Assembly: GCA_017463585.1 (NCBI GenBank) | Contig: JAFTOX010000002.1 | Span: forward strand, 1 to 46,782 | Reading direction: 5' to 3' | Length of the DNA: 46,782 bases | DNA from: Rikenellaceae bacterium | Lineage (GTDB): Bacteria; Bacteroidota; Bacteroidia; Bacteroidales; Rikenellaceae | Shown: piece after piece, positions 1 to 11,831 of the stretch | Layout of the letters: every line of letters begins with the position of its first letter | Position numbering within the stretch: position 1 is the stretch's first letter | Notes under the pieces: generated by a model | What the model was told of the DNA's origin: nothing | What the model saw: only the letters and a program-made list of their open reading frames with translations | Database searches by the model: none | Made by a program: the position numbers and the translations under genes

Positions 1-135
1 AACAGCATAGACGAAAGGTCTCTACTTGATAGCCTATCATTCAACCTGTTCTTAAATCTTTCAGTGGCTTATTATTTTCGACAGAGAGAAATTTGGCAAG
101 CGGCAGATTTCACTCCCTCCAAAATAATAGATTGA
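1..135 (+). CDS. C-terminal end of an unidentified protein (5' end outside window)
   Basis: Frame 1 is open from the first base to a TGA at 133-135, giving 44 residues. The tail ends in DFTPSKIID and is moderately hydrophobic with aromatic residues (SVAYYFRQREIW). A canonical promoter begins 13 bp after the stop, which fits a gene end here. I do not recognise the family. A chance open frame of this length is possible, so confidence is low. Confidence 0.3.
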   Translation, partial: NSIDERSLLDSLSFNLFLNLSVAYYFRQREIWQAADFTPSKIID

Positions 136-147
136 TAAGAGCGTGCT

Positions 148-178
148 TTTGCCGTTCTTGGAAATTGTCGTACCTTTG
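148..178 (+). promoter_or_regulatory. Bacteroidetes-type promoter
   Basis: TTTG at 148-151 is followed after 19 bp by TACCTTTG at 171-178, matching the TTTG-N19..21-TAnnTTTG consensus. Downstream lie only a very short frame starting at ATG 194 and then the BspA-type remnant, so the promoter may have served a gene that has since decayed. Confidence 0.5.
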
Positions 179-358
179 TGCCGAAAACGTGGAATGATGG
201 AAACATCAAACTGCAAATAGCACTGAAAAGAGAAGAAACGCCCTTTATTGATACGCGTCGAGCGTTAAGAAACAATAAAAAGGTTAAATCTTCACCTTTT
301 AGAATGCACCCCTAAAGGTTATGACCATATTTCTGACTTATTACTCGCAAAATACTGA

Positions 359-994
359 GTAATAACTGGTTGTAAATACGATGGTTGTAGTAACCTAAGA
401 AAGGTAACAATCGGCAATGGCGTTACCGAGATTGGTGATGAAGCATTCTGGAATTGCACCTCGCTAACAAGCGTTACAATTCCTACTAGTGTTACTTCGA
501 TTGGTGATGAAGCATTCAAGTATTGCAAGTCCTTAAAACAGCTCATAATCCCTAAAGATGTTGTAAAGATTGGATATAGCGCATTTAGTGGGTGTTCTGC
601 CTTGAAATCAATAGTTGTAGATTCAAGTAATATAGCCTATGACTCACGAGAGCATTGCAATGCAATAATACATACAGAGTCAAACACTCTTATCACAGGT
701 TGCAAGAAAACCATTATTCCTAATGGTATTATAGAGATTAGCGACTATGCATTTATTGAATGCAATGCTCTAACAAAAATCGTTATCCCTAAAAGTGTTA
801 ATAAGATTGGAAAGAACGCTTTTTTTCGCTGTGAATCTTTGATAAAAGTTTCCATCCCTCAAAGTGTTACTGAGATTGGGGATCGCGCCTTTGAGGAGTG
901 CAAATGTTTAGAAACGGTAATGATTCCTGAGCGCTTTAAGGAGAGTGAAAAGATGATATTAAACTTTTGTAAGGCCGATATTACCTATTACTAA
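359..994 (+). pseudogene. BspA-type leucine-rich-repeat protein, 5'-truncated remnant
   Basis: The frame is open from just after a TGA at 356-358 to the stop at 992-994. It encodes about five BspA-type (LRR_5) units with the rhythm L..V.IP.SVT.IGD.AF..C.SL, for example residues around 410-480 and 840-900. Proteins of this family are normally secreted and much longer, and mediate surface adhesion. Here there is no signal peptide, and no ATG or GTG occurs in frame before a TTG at 602, so either only the last third is translated (130 aa) or nothing is. I read it as a degraded 5'-truncated copy. A short intact protein starting at TTG 602 is the alternative. Confidence 0.6.
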
Positions 995-1083
995 AAATTA
1001 TTTAGTTTATTGGGCTTATTGACAGGATTCGACCCCACTCCAAAACCACTGCATCGGGTGTGCGAGCAGTAGCTTTGCGGCTA

Positions 1084-2271
1084 TTATTTTATTGAAATTT
1101 CGTTAGTAATCTCTTCCGCGTTGGCATTGGTTATCTTGTAGACAATCTTATCTGTACCAACCTCTACATCCATTCGTGCACGATTTGGATTGCAGACTAT
1201 TGGGAAGTTACTGCCACAGATAGCATCGCCAGCCTCACTGAAACGATACTCGTGGATATGTCCGCATAGCATTAGGTCAATATTTGCGCTGTTGAGTATC
1301 GGAATAAAGAGGCGCGCAATCTCTGCTTCGCCGTGCCAGCCACTGCTACTTGGTGGAATGTGGATTATTACGACCCTTGCTCGCGCATTTTTGCACTCTT
1401 GGCTATTAACAACCTCTTTGAGCCACTCTGCCTCCTGCTTGCGGTAGTTGTCAAAACGTACAAGGTCATAATACTCAATGTCATTGTCGGGTTTATCCTC
1501 GCCACCATCGAGAACGATAAAGAACACGCCACCGTGGCTAATAGTGTAGTATGGCTGCCCCGTAGATGTTGGGAAGTAGTCGTAGAAGGCCGCAGCGTGC
1601 TCTCCGCGAGTCTCGTGGTTTCCACGCGCGATATATAGAGGTACTTGCGTTGCAAATTGAGCCACAGATGGAGCAATAACACTCTGAACGAGTTGCTCCT
1701 CGCTTGCCAATATACTGACCATATCACCATTGTAGAGGACAAAGTCGTATTTTTTAGGCGTGATAATCTCCTTCGAGAAGAGCTGCTCAAGCACCTCAGG
1801 CTTGTCGTGGAAGTCGTTGCCCATAGCAAAACGTACGGTTTGAGCCTTGTCGCTCAATGTTCGCATAAGGTATGGCTTGCGGCGGTAGACGTCGCTACCC
1901 TTTCCCTCGCTGTAGTATAGGCGATCATTCTTGGGGTTGAGAAATACAGCTTTATTGAGCACTCTGTATCGATATGACGTGCCGGCATCAAGGCCTGTAA
2001 CCTTAACCTTATGCCAACGACCCACAACCCTACGGCCGTGAACGGTGTGGAAAAACTGCTCTCGGGCGGTGTTGTAGAAGTGTGTGCCGTCATCAGGTGC
2101 AACCTCTACCCAACTTACGGCGTCGCAGTCGGTCTGCCAAACCACTGTAAACTCACTCCGTGAGCAGGCCTGAATATATGGGCCTACGATAATCTTTGGA
2201 GCTTTTATTCCTTCTGCTGCTGCAAACGTTGCAATGCAGAGTGCAAATGTTAGTGCAATAAATCGTCTCAT
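1084..2271 (-). CDS. Secreted purple-acid-phosphatase-like metallophosphoesterase
   Basis: The protein has 395 residues. A signal peptide (MRRFIALTFALCIATFAAAEG) is followed by a fibronectin-III-like purple acid phosphatase N-terminal region (about 25-140) and a calcineurin-like metallophosphoesterase domain (about 145-350). Metal-ligand motifs are visible in order: D153 and H155 in GNDFHD, GD at 182-183, GNHE at 217-220, H304 in IHIPP and GHIH at 337-340. It should hydrolyse phosphoesters in the periplasm or at the cell surface; the substrate is unknown. The frame extends 44 codons further upstream, but the ATG at 2269-2271 is chosen because the signal peptide begins there. It appears monocistronic. 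Confidence 0.88.
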   Translation of the reverse strand: MRRFIALTFALCIATFAAAEGIKAPKIIVGPYIQACSRSEFTVVWQTDCDAVSWVEVAPDDGTHFYNTAREQFFHTVHGRRVVGRWHKVKVTGLDAGTSYRYRVLNKAVFLNPKNDRLYYSEGKGSDVYRRKPYLMRTLSDKAQTVRFAMGNDFHDKPEVLEQLFSKEIITPKKYDFVLYNGDMVSILASEEQLVQSVIAPSVAQFATQVPLYIARGNHETRGEHAAAFYDYFPTSTGQPYYTISHGGVFFIVLDGGEDKPDNDIEYYDLVRFDNYRKQEAEWLKEVVNSQECKNARARVVIIHIPPSSSGWHGEAEIARLFIPILNSANIDLMLCGHIHEYRFSEAGDAICGSNFPIVCNPNRARMDVEVGTDKIVYKITNANAEEITNEISIK

Positions 2272-2276
2272 AGCTA

Positions 2277-2284
2277 CAAAGATA
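2277..2284 (-). promoter_or_regulatory. -7 promoter element for the metallophosphoesterase gene
   Basis: The minus strand reads TATCTTTG here, matching TAnnTTTG, but no clear TTTG -33 element is seen. The element ends only 5 bp from the ATG at 2271, so the transcript could be leaderless or nearly so. Confidence 0.4.
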
Positions 2285-2404
2285 AGAAATTTATCTGAAA
2301 ATCCTACATTGGCGCACACTCCGCACGATCTATGCGTTGCAAAATCGGAAGTTACTGACTGATAGGTTATTATATTTTCATTATAAGTACTTGAAAGAAA
2401 CAAA

Positions 2405-2439
2405 TAATATAAGGAGTCCCAAAAGGACTCCTATATTAT
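2405..2439 (-). terminator. Hairpin terminator downstream of the 2583-3029 gene
   Basis: AGGAGTCC (2412-2419) pairs perfectly with GGACTCCT (2425-2432) around a CAAAA loop. The stem is extended by AT pairs on both sides with one bulged A. Flanks are AT-rich on both strands. By position it most likely ends the minus-strand gene to its right. Confidence 0.6.
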
Positions 2440-2582
2440 TTTATTCATTTCGAGATAGTTAGGTGTTTTTCGAAACCCATCAAAAATCCCTCAAAAATCA
2501 CGGTTTTTCTCTCAATTTTCGACCAAAAATTTATATATTAATTTAAGGTTATACTTAAATTGGAGGGTGTAGGGTTGGGAAA

Positions 2583-3029
2583 TTAGATATTTAAAAGTTT
2601 TCCATTTTTATATACTTTCAAACTCCCTTCTTCATCACCAGAGTAAGCAACAACATTGTAATGATTATTATCATATATAATAGTATTTCCTCCGTCTGTG
2701 ATATATAACTTTGAGGTATCAAACCTCTCCGACTTTGTAACTTCTATCGCAAAGACATTTACAAGATCTGTATTATGTTGATATACAACTAATCCTTTTG
2801 GAGAAATTCCAGGATGTTCTCTATTATAGTTGACACTATAATATGTTCCTACTTTCTTTAATTCTGAATTGTAAAAATAACTTGTAGGCATAGTCTCGCA
2901 TTCTTTAACAGTGATTTCATTTACATCTGTTATATATGAAGTTGTTAATGCGTCATAGAATGGACTTTCCCCTTCCTCCTCTATTTTGGTTGACGATTTG
3001 GTTGACTTTTCTTGTCGTTTTCGCGTCAA
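2583..3029 (-). CDS. Hypothetical protein, possibly a 3' fragment
   Basis: This open frame of 148 residues has no recognised domain. The N-terminal 20 residues are basic and Ser/Thr-rich; the rest is Tyr/Asn-rich and predicted-beta in character. The only initiator for the full frame is TTG at 3029, and the next in-frame methionine leaves about 100 residues. Upstream of the TTG the frame stays open for 13 more codons with a hydrophobic stretch (AFSFAAYLSFL) before a TAG, so an N-terminal membrane segment may have been lost. The start lies inside a short element shared with 11710-11733. A gene fragment is as likely as an intact gene. Confidence 0.4.
   Translation of the reverse strand: MTRKRQEKSTKSSTKIEEEGESPFYDALTTSYITDVNEITVKECETMPTSYFYNSELKKVGTYYSVNYNREHPGISPKGLVVYQHNTDLVNVFAIEVTKSERFDTSKLYITDGGNTIIYDNNHYNVVAYSGDEEGSLKVYKNGKLLNI
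3004..3027. repeat. Short dispersed element, copy 1
   Basis: GACTTTTCTTGTCGTTTT and the following GCGTC are shared with 11710-11733 (23 of 24 positions identical). On the minus strand both copies can be read as DAKTTRKV. The copies lie about 8.7 kb apart beside otherwise unrelated sequence. Confidence 0.5.
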
Positions 3030-3255
3030 TCGCGGGAGAAAGGAGAGATATGCAGCAAAAGAAAAAGCCTAGATATTCGATTGAATATAAAGGCTTTTCA
3101 TTTAGTCGGGATGGACCCATTGCGCTTGACGTTTTTATCTAAATATGCTTCGTATGTTGGATCTGATAAGTTTATATTTGGTTTGTTTTTGATAAAAGCT
3201 GCATTTGTGCATTAAAAAAAGTGCATTCGAACAGCCCGATACAATATATTATGAT

Positions 3256-3263
3256 TAACTTTG
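3256..3263 (+). promoter_or_regulatory. -7 promoter element of the galactoside operon
   Basis: TAACTTTG matches the Bacteroidetes -7 element. No good -33 TTTG lies at the usual distance. It would give a leader of roughly 150 nt before the nucleotidyltransferase ATG at 3421. Confidence 0.4.
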
Positions 3264-3333
3264 TATGTGAGTTTACAACCGCACAACTGCGAAAAAACAG
3301 AGTTTAACGCATTAGTACTAACCCAAGTGATAA

Positions 3334-3373
3334 CCGAAGGCGGAGCGCGCCCTTGAAAATGCGCTCACCTCGG
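3334..3373 (+). promoter_or_regulatory. Structured 5' leader of the galactoside operon
   Basis: CCGAAGGCGGAGCGC (3334-3348) can pair with GCGCTCACCTCGG (3361-3373) through three small bulges, giving a GC-rich hairpin in an otherwise AT-rich leader. It ends about 47 nt before the start codon and lacks a following T-run, so it is not a typical terminator. It may be a cis-regulatory RNA; I do not recognise a known riboswitch class. Confidence 0.35.
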
Positions 3374-3420
3374 CCCAAAAGTGAGAAAAGAGAGTAAAAA
3401 ACATCAAATTAATTTATGAT

Positions 3421-4326
3421 ATGAAACCTGCGTTATTGGTATTGGCTGCGGGAATGGGTAGCCGCTATGGTGGTCTGAAACAGATTGACGGCCTTGGACC
3501 AAATGGTGAGACGATAATGGATTACTCAATATTTGATGCCATTGGAGCCGGTTTTGGCAAGGTGGTTTTTGTCATCCGCAAAGACTTTGAACAGGAGTTC
3601 AGGGAAAAGATCCTTTCAAAATATGAGGGGCATATAGATGTGGAGGTCGTATTCCAATCTATAAACTCGCTGCCTGAGGGTTTTCGTTGTCCGGACGAGA
3701 GGACCAAACCTTGGGGACCTGCGCACGCTGTAATTATGGCTGACAAGGCTATCGATGTGCCGTTTGCGGTTATAAACTCAGATGACTTTTACGGAAGAAA
3801 CTCGTTTGAGGTTATCGGCAAGGAGTTGATGCAGCCCGCCAAACGCCCAGGGGACTACTGTATGGTAGGATTCCGCGTGGGTAATACGATGACCGAAAAT
3901 GGAGGTGTAAACCGAGGAGTGTGTCAGGTGCAGAACGGTTGTCTTACATCGGTTGTTGAGTGTAAGGGCATAGCATACAACGAGCAGCACGACATTGTCT
4001 ACAAAGATGCGGAAGGAGTCAGCCATAGCCTTGACGCGAACGTACCCGTATCGATGAATATGTGGGGATTTACGCCCGATTATTTTGAACTGGCCACAAG
4101 GGAATTCACAAAGTTCCTCTCGGAAAAGATCGACAAGCCCAACTCCGAGCAGGTAATTCCTGATGTCGCCGACACCCTTATAAAATCGGGGGAGGCAACC
4201 ATCAAGGTTCTGGATACTGATTCCCGATGGTTTGGAGTAACATATGCGGAGGACAGGCCGGGTGTGGTTGAAAAGTTTGCAGAACTGCACAGAAAAGGGG
4301 TCTATCCCGACAAATTGTTCAAATAA
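3421..4326 (+). CDS. Sugar nucleotidyltransferase-like protein
   Basis: The 301-residue cytoplasmic protein opens with the nucleotidyltransferase signature LAAGMGSRYGGLKQ (about 8-21), the nucleotide-binding loop of GT-A-fold sugar-1-phosphate nucleotidyltransferases. A metal-binding NSDDFYG stretch follows near residue 120. Being first in an operon with galactokinase, mutarotase and two GH2 enzymes, it may activate a galactose-derived sugar phosphate, bypassing or complementing GalT. Substrate specificity cannot be read from the sequence. The start at 3421 gives a complete N-terminal loop. Confidence 0.82.
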   Translation: MKPALLVLAAGMGSRYGGLKQIDGLGPNGETIMDYSIFDAIGAGFGKVVFVIRKDFEQEFREKILSKYEGHIDVEVVFQSINSLPEGFRCPDERTKPWGPAHAVIMADKAIDVPFAVINSDDFYGRNSFEVIGKELMQPAKRPGDYCMVGFRVGNTMTENGGVNRGVCQVQNGCLTSVVECKGIAYNEQHDIVYKDAEGVSHSLDANVPVSMNMWGFTPDYFELATREFTKFLSEKIDKPNSEQVIPDVADTLIKSGEATIKVLDTDSRWFGVTYAEDRPGVVEKFAELHRKGVYPDKLFK

Positions 4327-4363
4327 ATTGCACTCATCAAGGATAATGTAACCCAATTATTTG

Positions 4364-4371
4364 TATCTTTG
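4364..4371 (+). promoter_or_regulatory. Possible internal -7 promoter element
   Basis: TATCTTTG lies 38 bp before the GH2 start codon in the 83-bp gap after the nucleotidyltransferase gene. No clear -33 element is present. It could give the downstream genes independent expression. Confidence 0.3.
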
Positions 4372-4409
4372 AGGTAAACAATACCGTAACACAAATAACC
4401 TGTAATAAT

Positions 4410-6224
4410 ATGAAAACTAAGATTCTTCTTGTAGCAGCGTTGTTCCTTGCTGTTGCATCATTTGCACAGCAGCCTCGCGCCGAATATCCACGTCCGCAGT
4501 TTGAGAGGGCTGATTGGATGAATTTGAATGGCGAATGGAGTTTTACCCTCGATCTGGCTGACACGGGCCACGAGCGTGATTTTACCAACAGCAAAGGTTT
4601 TGACGGTAAAATTATTGTCCCGTTTGCTCCGGAGAGCAAATTGTCGGGCGTAGAGCATAAAGAGTTTATTAATGCCGTGTGGTATCAGCGCACAATTCAG
4701 ATTCCGGCTGACTGGAAAGGCAAAAATGTAAAACTGAATTTTGGTGCAGTCTTTTATGAGTCGGAGATCTTCATCGACGGCAAGTTTGTTGGTCGCCATT
4801 ATGGAGGTTCGGATTCTTTCTCGTTCGATATCACAGAGTTTGTGGCAGACGGCAAGGAGCATAATCTGGTGGTTCACGCCGAGAGTGATTTGAGATCTGA
4901 GGATCTGCCGTCGGGCAAGCAGTCGCACAAACTCTATTCACACGTTTGTATGTATACCCGCACAACCGGTATCTGGCAGACTGTATGGATGGAGGCAGTG
5001 AACCCCTGTGGACTTGAAAGAGTGCAGGTATTTACAGATATCGACCAGAACCAGATAGTGGTTACTCCTACATTCTATAAACTTTCGAACGGCAACCGCC
5101 TTGCAATAAGCGTAAAGGATGGCGGCAAAGTGGTCGCAAAGGCGGATGTTGTTGCTGCACAGGGCATTCCCGTGGTTATGCCTATCAAGAAACCAAAGCT
5201 TTGGAGCCCCGAATCTCCGTTCCTGTATGATGTGGTTTACGAGGTGAAGGATGCCGCCGGCAACGTTCTGGATAAAGTGGACGCTTATGTGGGTATGCGC
5301 AAAATCCACATAGACGGCACCCAGATCTACCTTAACAACAAACCATACTACCAGCGTCTTGTCCTCGATCAGGGTTTCTATCCCGACGGCGTGTGGACTG
5401 CACCTTCGGATGCAGCATTGAAGGGGGATATCGAGATGTCTATGGCAGCCGGTTTCAACGGGGCACGCCTGCACCAGAAGGTGTTTGAGGAGCGCTTCTA
5501 CTATTGGGCCGACAAATTGGGCTACCTTGTATGGGGCGAGATGGCCTCTTGGGGTAAGAATTCAAGCTCGGTGGCAGCAGCCCGCAACTTTATCTCCGAG
5601 TGGACCAACATAGTGGTACGCGACCGTAATCACCCGGCACTCGTAACCTGGACACCATTCAATGAGGAGTGGGAGGCTACAACCAACGAGATGGGACGTT
5701 TCCTGACGGATGTATATGAACTTACCCGCAAACTTGACCCTTCACGTCCTGTGAATACCGTAAGCGGCGGTTTGTATGTGATTTCGGATTTCTGCACCAC
5801 TCACAGCTACCAGCAGGATGGCGAGAAGTTGCACAAGATGTTGTTTGATGGCGAGAAATTCTACCAGCCTCAGGCACCCGGCAAAATAAATGCCAACACG
5901 TTGGACCACCTCTATTATGATGGCAAGGTGCCTTACATCATCGATGAGTTTGGAGGTATCAAATGTGCAGAGGCAAACCCCTCAAAGGAGAATGCTTGGG
6001 GATATGGTGATGCGGCCATTACCAAAGAGGATTTCTACAAACGACTGGAATCGCAGGTGAAGGCGATCGTAAGCCACAGTGATAAGATCTGCGGTTTCTG
6101 CTATACTCAGCTTACCGATGTTGAGCAGGAGCAGAATGGTGTCTACTATTTCGACCGTACAGCGAAATATGATATGGAGCGTGTGCGCGCAATATTCCAG
6201 ATGGCACTGCCCGAGACAAAATAA
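4410..6224 (+). CDS. Secreted glycoside hydrolase family 2 enzyme
   Basis: The protein has 604 residues and a signal peptide (MKTKILLVAALFLAVASFAQ). Its layout is GH2: a jelly-roll sugar-binding domain (about 30-190), an immunoglobulin-like middle domain, and a (beta/alpha)8 catalytic domain from about 300. The acid/base is probably E419 in FNEEW and the nucleophile E513 in IIDEFGG. It is about 400 residues shorter than the neighbouring LacZ-type enzyme, lacking a C-terminal beta-sandwich. A beta-galactosidase or related glycosidase role fits the operon, but GH2 also includes glucuronidases and mannosidases, so the substrate is open. Confidence 0.85.
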   Translation: MKTKILLVAALFLAVASFAQQPRAEYPRPQFERADWMNLNGEWSFTLDLADTGHERDFTNSKGFDGKIIVPFAPESKLSGVEHKEFINAVWYQRTIQIPADWKGKNVKLNFGAVFYESEIFIDGKFVGRHYGGSDSFSFDITEFVADGKEHNLVVHAESDLRSEDLPSGKQSHKLYSHVCMYTRTTGIWQTVWMEAVNPCGLERVQVFTDIDQNQIVVTPTFYKLSNGNRLAISVKDGGKVVAKADVVAAQGIPVVMPIKKPKLWSPESPFLYDVVYEVKDAAGNVLDKVDAYVGMRKIHIDGTQIYLNNKPYYQRLVLDQGFYPDGVWTAPSDAALKGDIEMSMAAGFNGARLHQKVFEERFYYWADKLGYLVWGEMASWGKNSSSVAAARNFISEWTNIVVRDRNHPALVTWTPFNEEWEATTNEMGRFLTDVYELTRKLDPSRPVNTVSGGLYVISDFCTTHSYQQDGEKLHKMLFDGEKFYQPQAPGKINANTLDHLYYDGKVPYIIDEFGGIKCAEANPSKENAWGYGDAAITKEDFYKRLESQVKAIVSHSDKICGFCYTQLTDVEQEQNGVYYFDRTAKYDMERVRAIFQMALPETK

Positions 6225-6253
6225 ATTGTGAACAACTATAAAATATTGACATT

Positions 6254-7399
6254 ATGGACATTAAGCTTATACGTGATAAATTTGCAGAGCATTTTGCAAC
6301 TGAGGGCGAACTTTACACATCACCCGGACGAATTAACCTCATAGGTGAGCACACTGATTACAACGGCGGATTTGTATTCCCGGGAGCCATCGACAAGGCA
6401 ATGGTGGCCGAGATTAAGCCCAACGGCACAGACAAGATACGCGCCTACTCGGTAGACTTGCAGGATTATGCAGAGTTTGGCCTCAACGAGGAGGACAAAC
6501 CGACGGCATCTTGGGCCTGCTACATCTTTGGAGTGGTACGAGAGATTCAGAAGCGCGGCGGAACGGTCAAAGGTTTTGATACCGCATTTGCAGGTGATGT
6601 CCCCCTGGGAGCAGGTATGTCATCTTCGGCAGCATTGGAGTCAACTTATGCCTTTGCATTGAACCATATCTTCAACGAAGACAAGATTGACAAATTTGAG
6701 CTTGCCCGCATCGGACAGTCGACCGAGCACAACTATTGCGGTGTGAAATGTGGAATTATGGACCAGTTTGCATCGATTTTCGGCAAGAGAGGAAACCTGA
6801 TGCGTCTGGACTGCCTGTCGATGGAGTTTGAATACTTCCCGTTTGATCCTGAAAAGTTCGGTTACCGCCTTGTGCTGCTCGATTCGGTGGTAAAACACGA
6901 ACTTGTAGGCTCTCCTTACAACAGACGCCGTGAGTCTTGTGAGCGTGTAGCTGCGATGTTGGGTCAGGAGACCCTGCGCGGTGCAACGATGGAGAAACTC
7001 AACGCCATTAAGGACAAGATCTCTGAGGAGGATTATATGCGTGCCCGCTATGTAATCGGCGAGGAGAAACGTGTATTGGACGTATGTGTCGCTTTGGAGG
7101 CAGGCGACCTTGAAACCGTGGGCGAGCGTATGTACCAGACCCACTGGGGGATGTCCAAAGACTACGAGGTAAGCTGCGAGGAACTCGACCTTCTGGCAAC
7201 CATCGCCAAAGAGTGCGGCGTAACCGGTTCGCGCATTATGGGTGGCGGATTTGGCGGCTGCACAATCAACCTCGTAAAGAGCGGTCTGTATGATGAATTC
7301 GTAGCAACGGCCAAAGAGAAATTCTGCGCTGCATACGGCCACGAGCCCAAAGTCTACGATGTGGTAATATCTGACGGTGCTCGTAAACTTGAAATATAA
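6254..7399 (+). CDS. galK: Galactokinase
   Basis: This 381-residue cytoplasmic GHMP-family kinase phosphorylates galactose at C1 with ATP, the entry step of the Leloir pathway. The galactokinase signature GRINLIGEHTDYNGGFVFP (about 25-43), the ATP-binding loop GAGMSSSAALE (about 119-129) and the C-terminal GGGFGGC (about 330-336) are all intact. It starts 29 bp after the GH2 gene and is followed 25 bp later by galM, consistent with co-transcription. Length is normal for the family. Confidence 0.96.
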   Translation: MDIKLIRDKFAEHFATEGELYTSPGRINLIGEHTDYNGGFVFPGAIDKAMVAEIKPNGTDKIRAYSVDLQDYAEFGLNEEDKPTASWACYIFGVVREIQKRGGTVKGFDTAFAGDVPLGAGMSSSAALESTYAFALNHIFNEDKIDKFELARIGQSTEHNYCGVKCGIMDQFASIFGKRGNLMRLDCLSMEFEYFPFDPEKFGYRLVLLDSVVKHELVGSPYNRRRESCERVAAMLGQETLRGATMEKLNAIKDKISEEDYMRARYVIGEEKRVLDVCVALEAGDLETVGERMYQTHWGMSKDYEVSCEELDLLATIAKECGVTGSRIMGGGFGGCTINLVKSGLYDEFVATAKEKFCAAYGHEPKVYDVVISDGARKLEI

Positions 7400-7424
7400 C
7401 ATAACCCCCAAATTAGGATAAGTT

Positions 7425-8546
7425 ATGAAGAAATTGGCAATTTTGGCATTGATTTGTATGCTTGCGGAATCGTGCGGCGATAGTGATTCACCGACCCTGT
7501 TCCCACAGGAGGATTTCCAAACAACAGTAGACGGCAAAGATGTATCATTATATACATTGAAGGCGGGCGATATAACTATGCAGGTAACCAACTTTGGTGC
7601 CCGTGTGGTATCGTTGTGGACCCCGGACAGAGAGGGTAAACTTGATGACATCGTATTGGGTTACAACAACATTGACAATTATGTGAATAATCCTGGCGAG
7701 CGCTTCCTTGGAGCTGTGGTAGGTCCTTATGCAAACAGAATTGCAAACGGCACATACACCATTGGTGAAGAGGTGTACAATTTCCCTCAGAACAACAACG
7801 GGCAGACATTGCACGGAGGACTTAAAGGTCTTGATATGGTGGTATGGGACGTAAAGGAGGTGAAGGAGAACTCGATTGTGCTGTTCTATCTTCGTCCCGA
7901 CGGTCAGGACGGAATGCCCGGCAACCTTGCAATAACAATGACCTATACGCTCACTCCCGAAAATGAGTTCAAGGTAGACTATCTTGCAACAACCGACAAG
8001 GCTACTCACGTGAACATCTCGCACCACTCATTCTTCAACCTGAAAGGTGAAGGCAACGGCACAATAGAGGACTTGGAGATGGTAATCAACGCTTCGGCCA
8101 TAACGCCTATAAATGAGGCACTTATCCCTTCGGGCGAGATTGCTGACGTTACGGGAACCCCGTTTGATTTCCGCCAGCCCCATATTATTGGCGAGAGAAT
8201 AAATGCCGACAATGAGCAGATTAAGTTTGGTGCAGGTTATGACCACAACTGGGTGCTTGACAAACAGACCGACGGCGTTGAGTTTGCGGCATCGGTCTAT
8301 GAGGCAAATTCAGGCAGATTTATGTCAGTGTATACCGACCAGCCGGGTCTGCAGTTTTACAGCGGAAACTTCTTCGACGGAACGACCAAAGGAAAATATG
8401 ACAAGGAGTTGCGCTACCGTGAGTCGATTGCATTGGAGACCCAGAAATTCCCCGATACTCCCAATCACAGCAATTTCCCCTCGACACTGCTTAACCCCGG
8501 GGAGACTTATACTCATACCTGCATATATAAATTTGAAGTCAAATAG
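7425..8546 (+). CDS. galM: Aldose 1-epimerase (galactose mutarotase), probable lipoprotein
   Basis: The 373-residue protein interconverts alpha and beta anomers of galactose. Family motifs are VGPYANRIANG, the histidine motif LHGG and the second histidine in SHHSFFNLKG; the C-terminal catalytic glutamate is probably in ESIALETQKFPD. The N-terminus resembles a lipoprotein signal ending near C17 (LAESC), although the lipobox is imperfect, so it probably acts in the periplasm on sugar released by the neighbouring GH2 enzymes. It sits 15 bp before the large beta-galactosidase. Confidence 0.93.
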   Translation: MKKLAILALICMLAESCGDSDSPTLFPQEDFQTTVDGKDVSLYTLKAGDITMQVTNFGARVVSLWTPDREGKLDDIVLGYNNIDNYVNNPGERFLGAVVGPYANRIANGTYTIGEEVYNFPQNNNGQTLHGGLKGLDMVVWDVKEVKENSIVLFYLRPDGQDGMPGNLAITMTYTLTPENEFKVDYLATTDKATHVNISHHSFFNLKGEGNGTIEDLEMVINASAITPINEALIPSGEIADVTGTPFDFRQPHIIGERINADNEQIKFGAGYDHNWVLDKQTDGVEFAASVYEANSGRFMSVYTDQPGLQFYSGNFFDGTTKGKYDKELRYRESIALETQKFPDTPNHSNFPSTLLNPGETYTHTCIYKFEVK

Positions 8547-8552
8547 TATTAG

Positions 8553-11666
<3,114 letters not shown>

Positions 11667-11709
11667 CTAAGTTGAGTTTGTTGTAAGAACTGTGGCAGCG
11701 GAGTATTTC

Positions 11710-11733
11710 GACTTTTCTTGTCGTTTTGGCGTC
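11710..11733. repeat. Short dispersed element, copy 2
   Basis: This stretch matches 3004-3027 at 23 of 24 positions (GACTTTTCTTGTCGTTTT, one mismatch, then GCGTC). It lies in the 3' untranslated region of the lactose operon, 43 bp after the stop. Confidence 0.5.
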
Positions 11734-11792
11734 GACTGCTGATTTCAGAGCAATAATGAAACAAGGCGTTGCTCGTAGAGTCCAAAAACGAG

Positions 11793-11831
11793 AGAGAGAT
11801 GACTTCAAGTTTATTTGAAAGTCATCTCTCT
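11793..11831 (+). terminator. Terminator of the galactoside operon
   Basis: AGAGAGATGACTT (11793-11805) pairs perfectly with AAGTCATCTCTCT (11819-11831), with CAA/TTG pairs continuing inward. A T-rich TTTGTTTG follows. It lies 126 bp after the beta-galactosidase stop. Confidence 0.8.

Noticed and set aside
72..275. Minus-strand 67-codon frame beginning MFLNARRVSIKG.
   Set aside because: It overlaps the consensus plus-strand promoter and has no signal or domain pattern; it looks like a chance frame.
1030..1060. A tRNA T-arm-like stretch on the minus strand (GGGGTCGAATCCTG) between the LRR remnant and the phosphoesterase, as a possible attachment site.
   Set aside because: The flanking stem pairs poorly, there is no CCA end or remaining tRNA arms, and no direct repeat of it was seen in the window.
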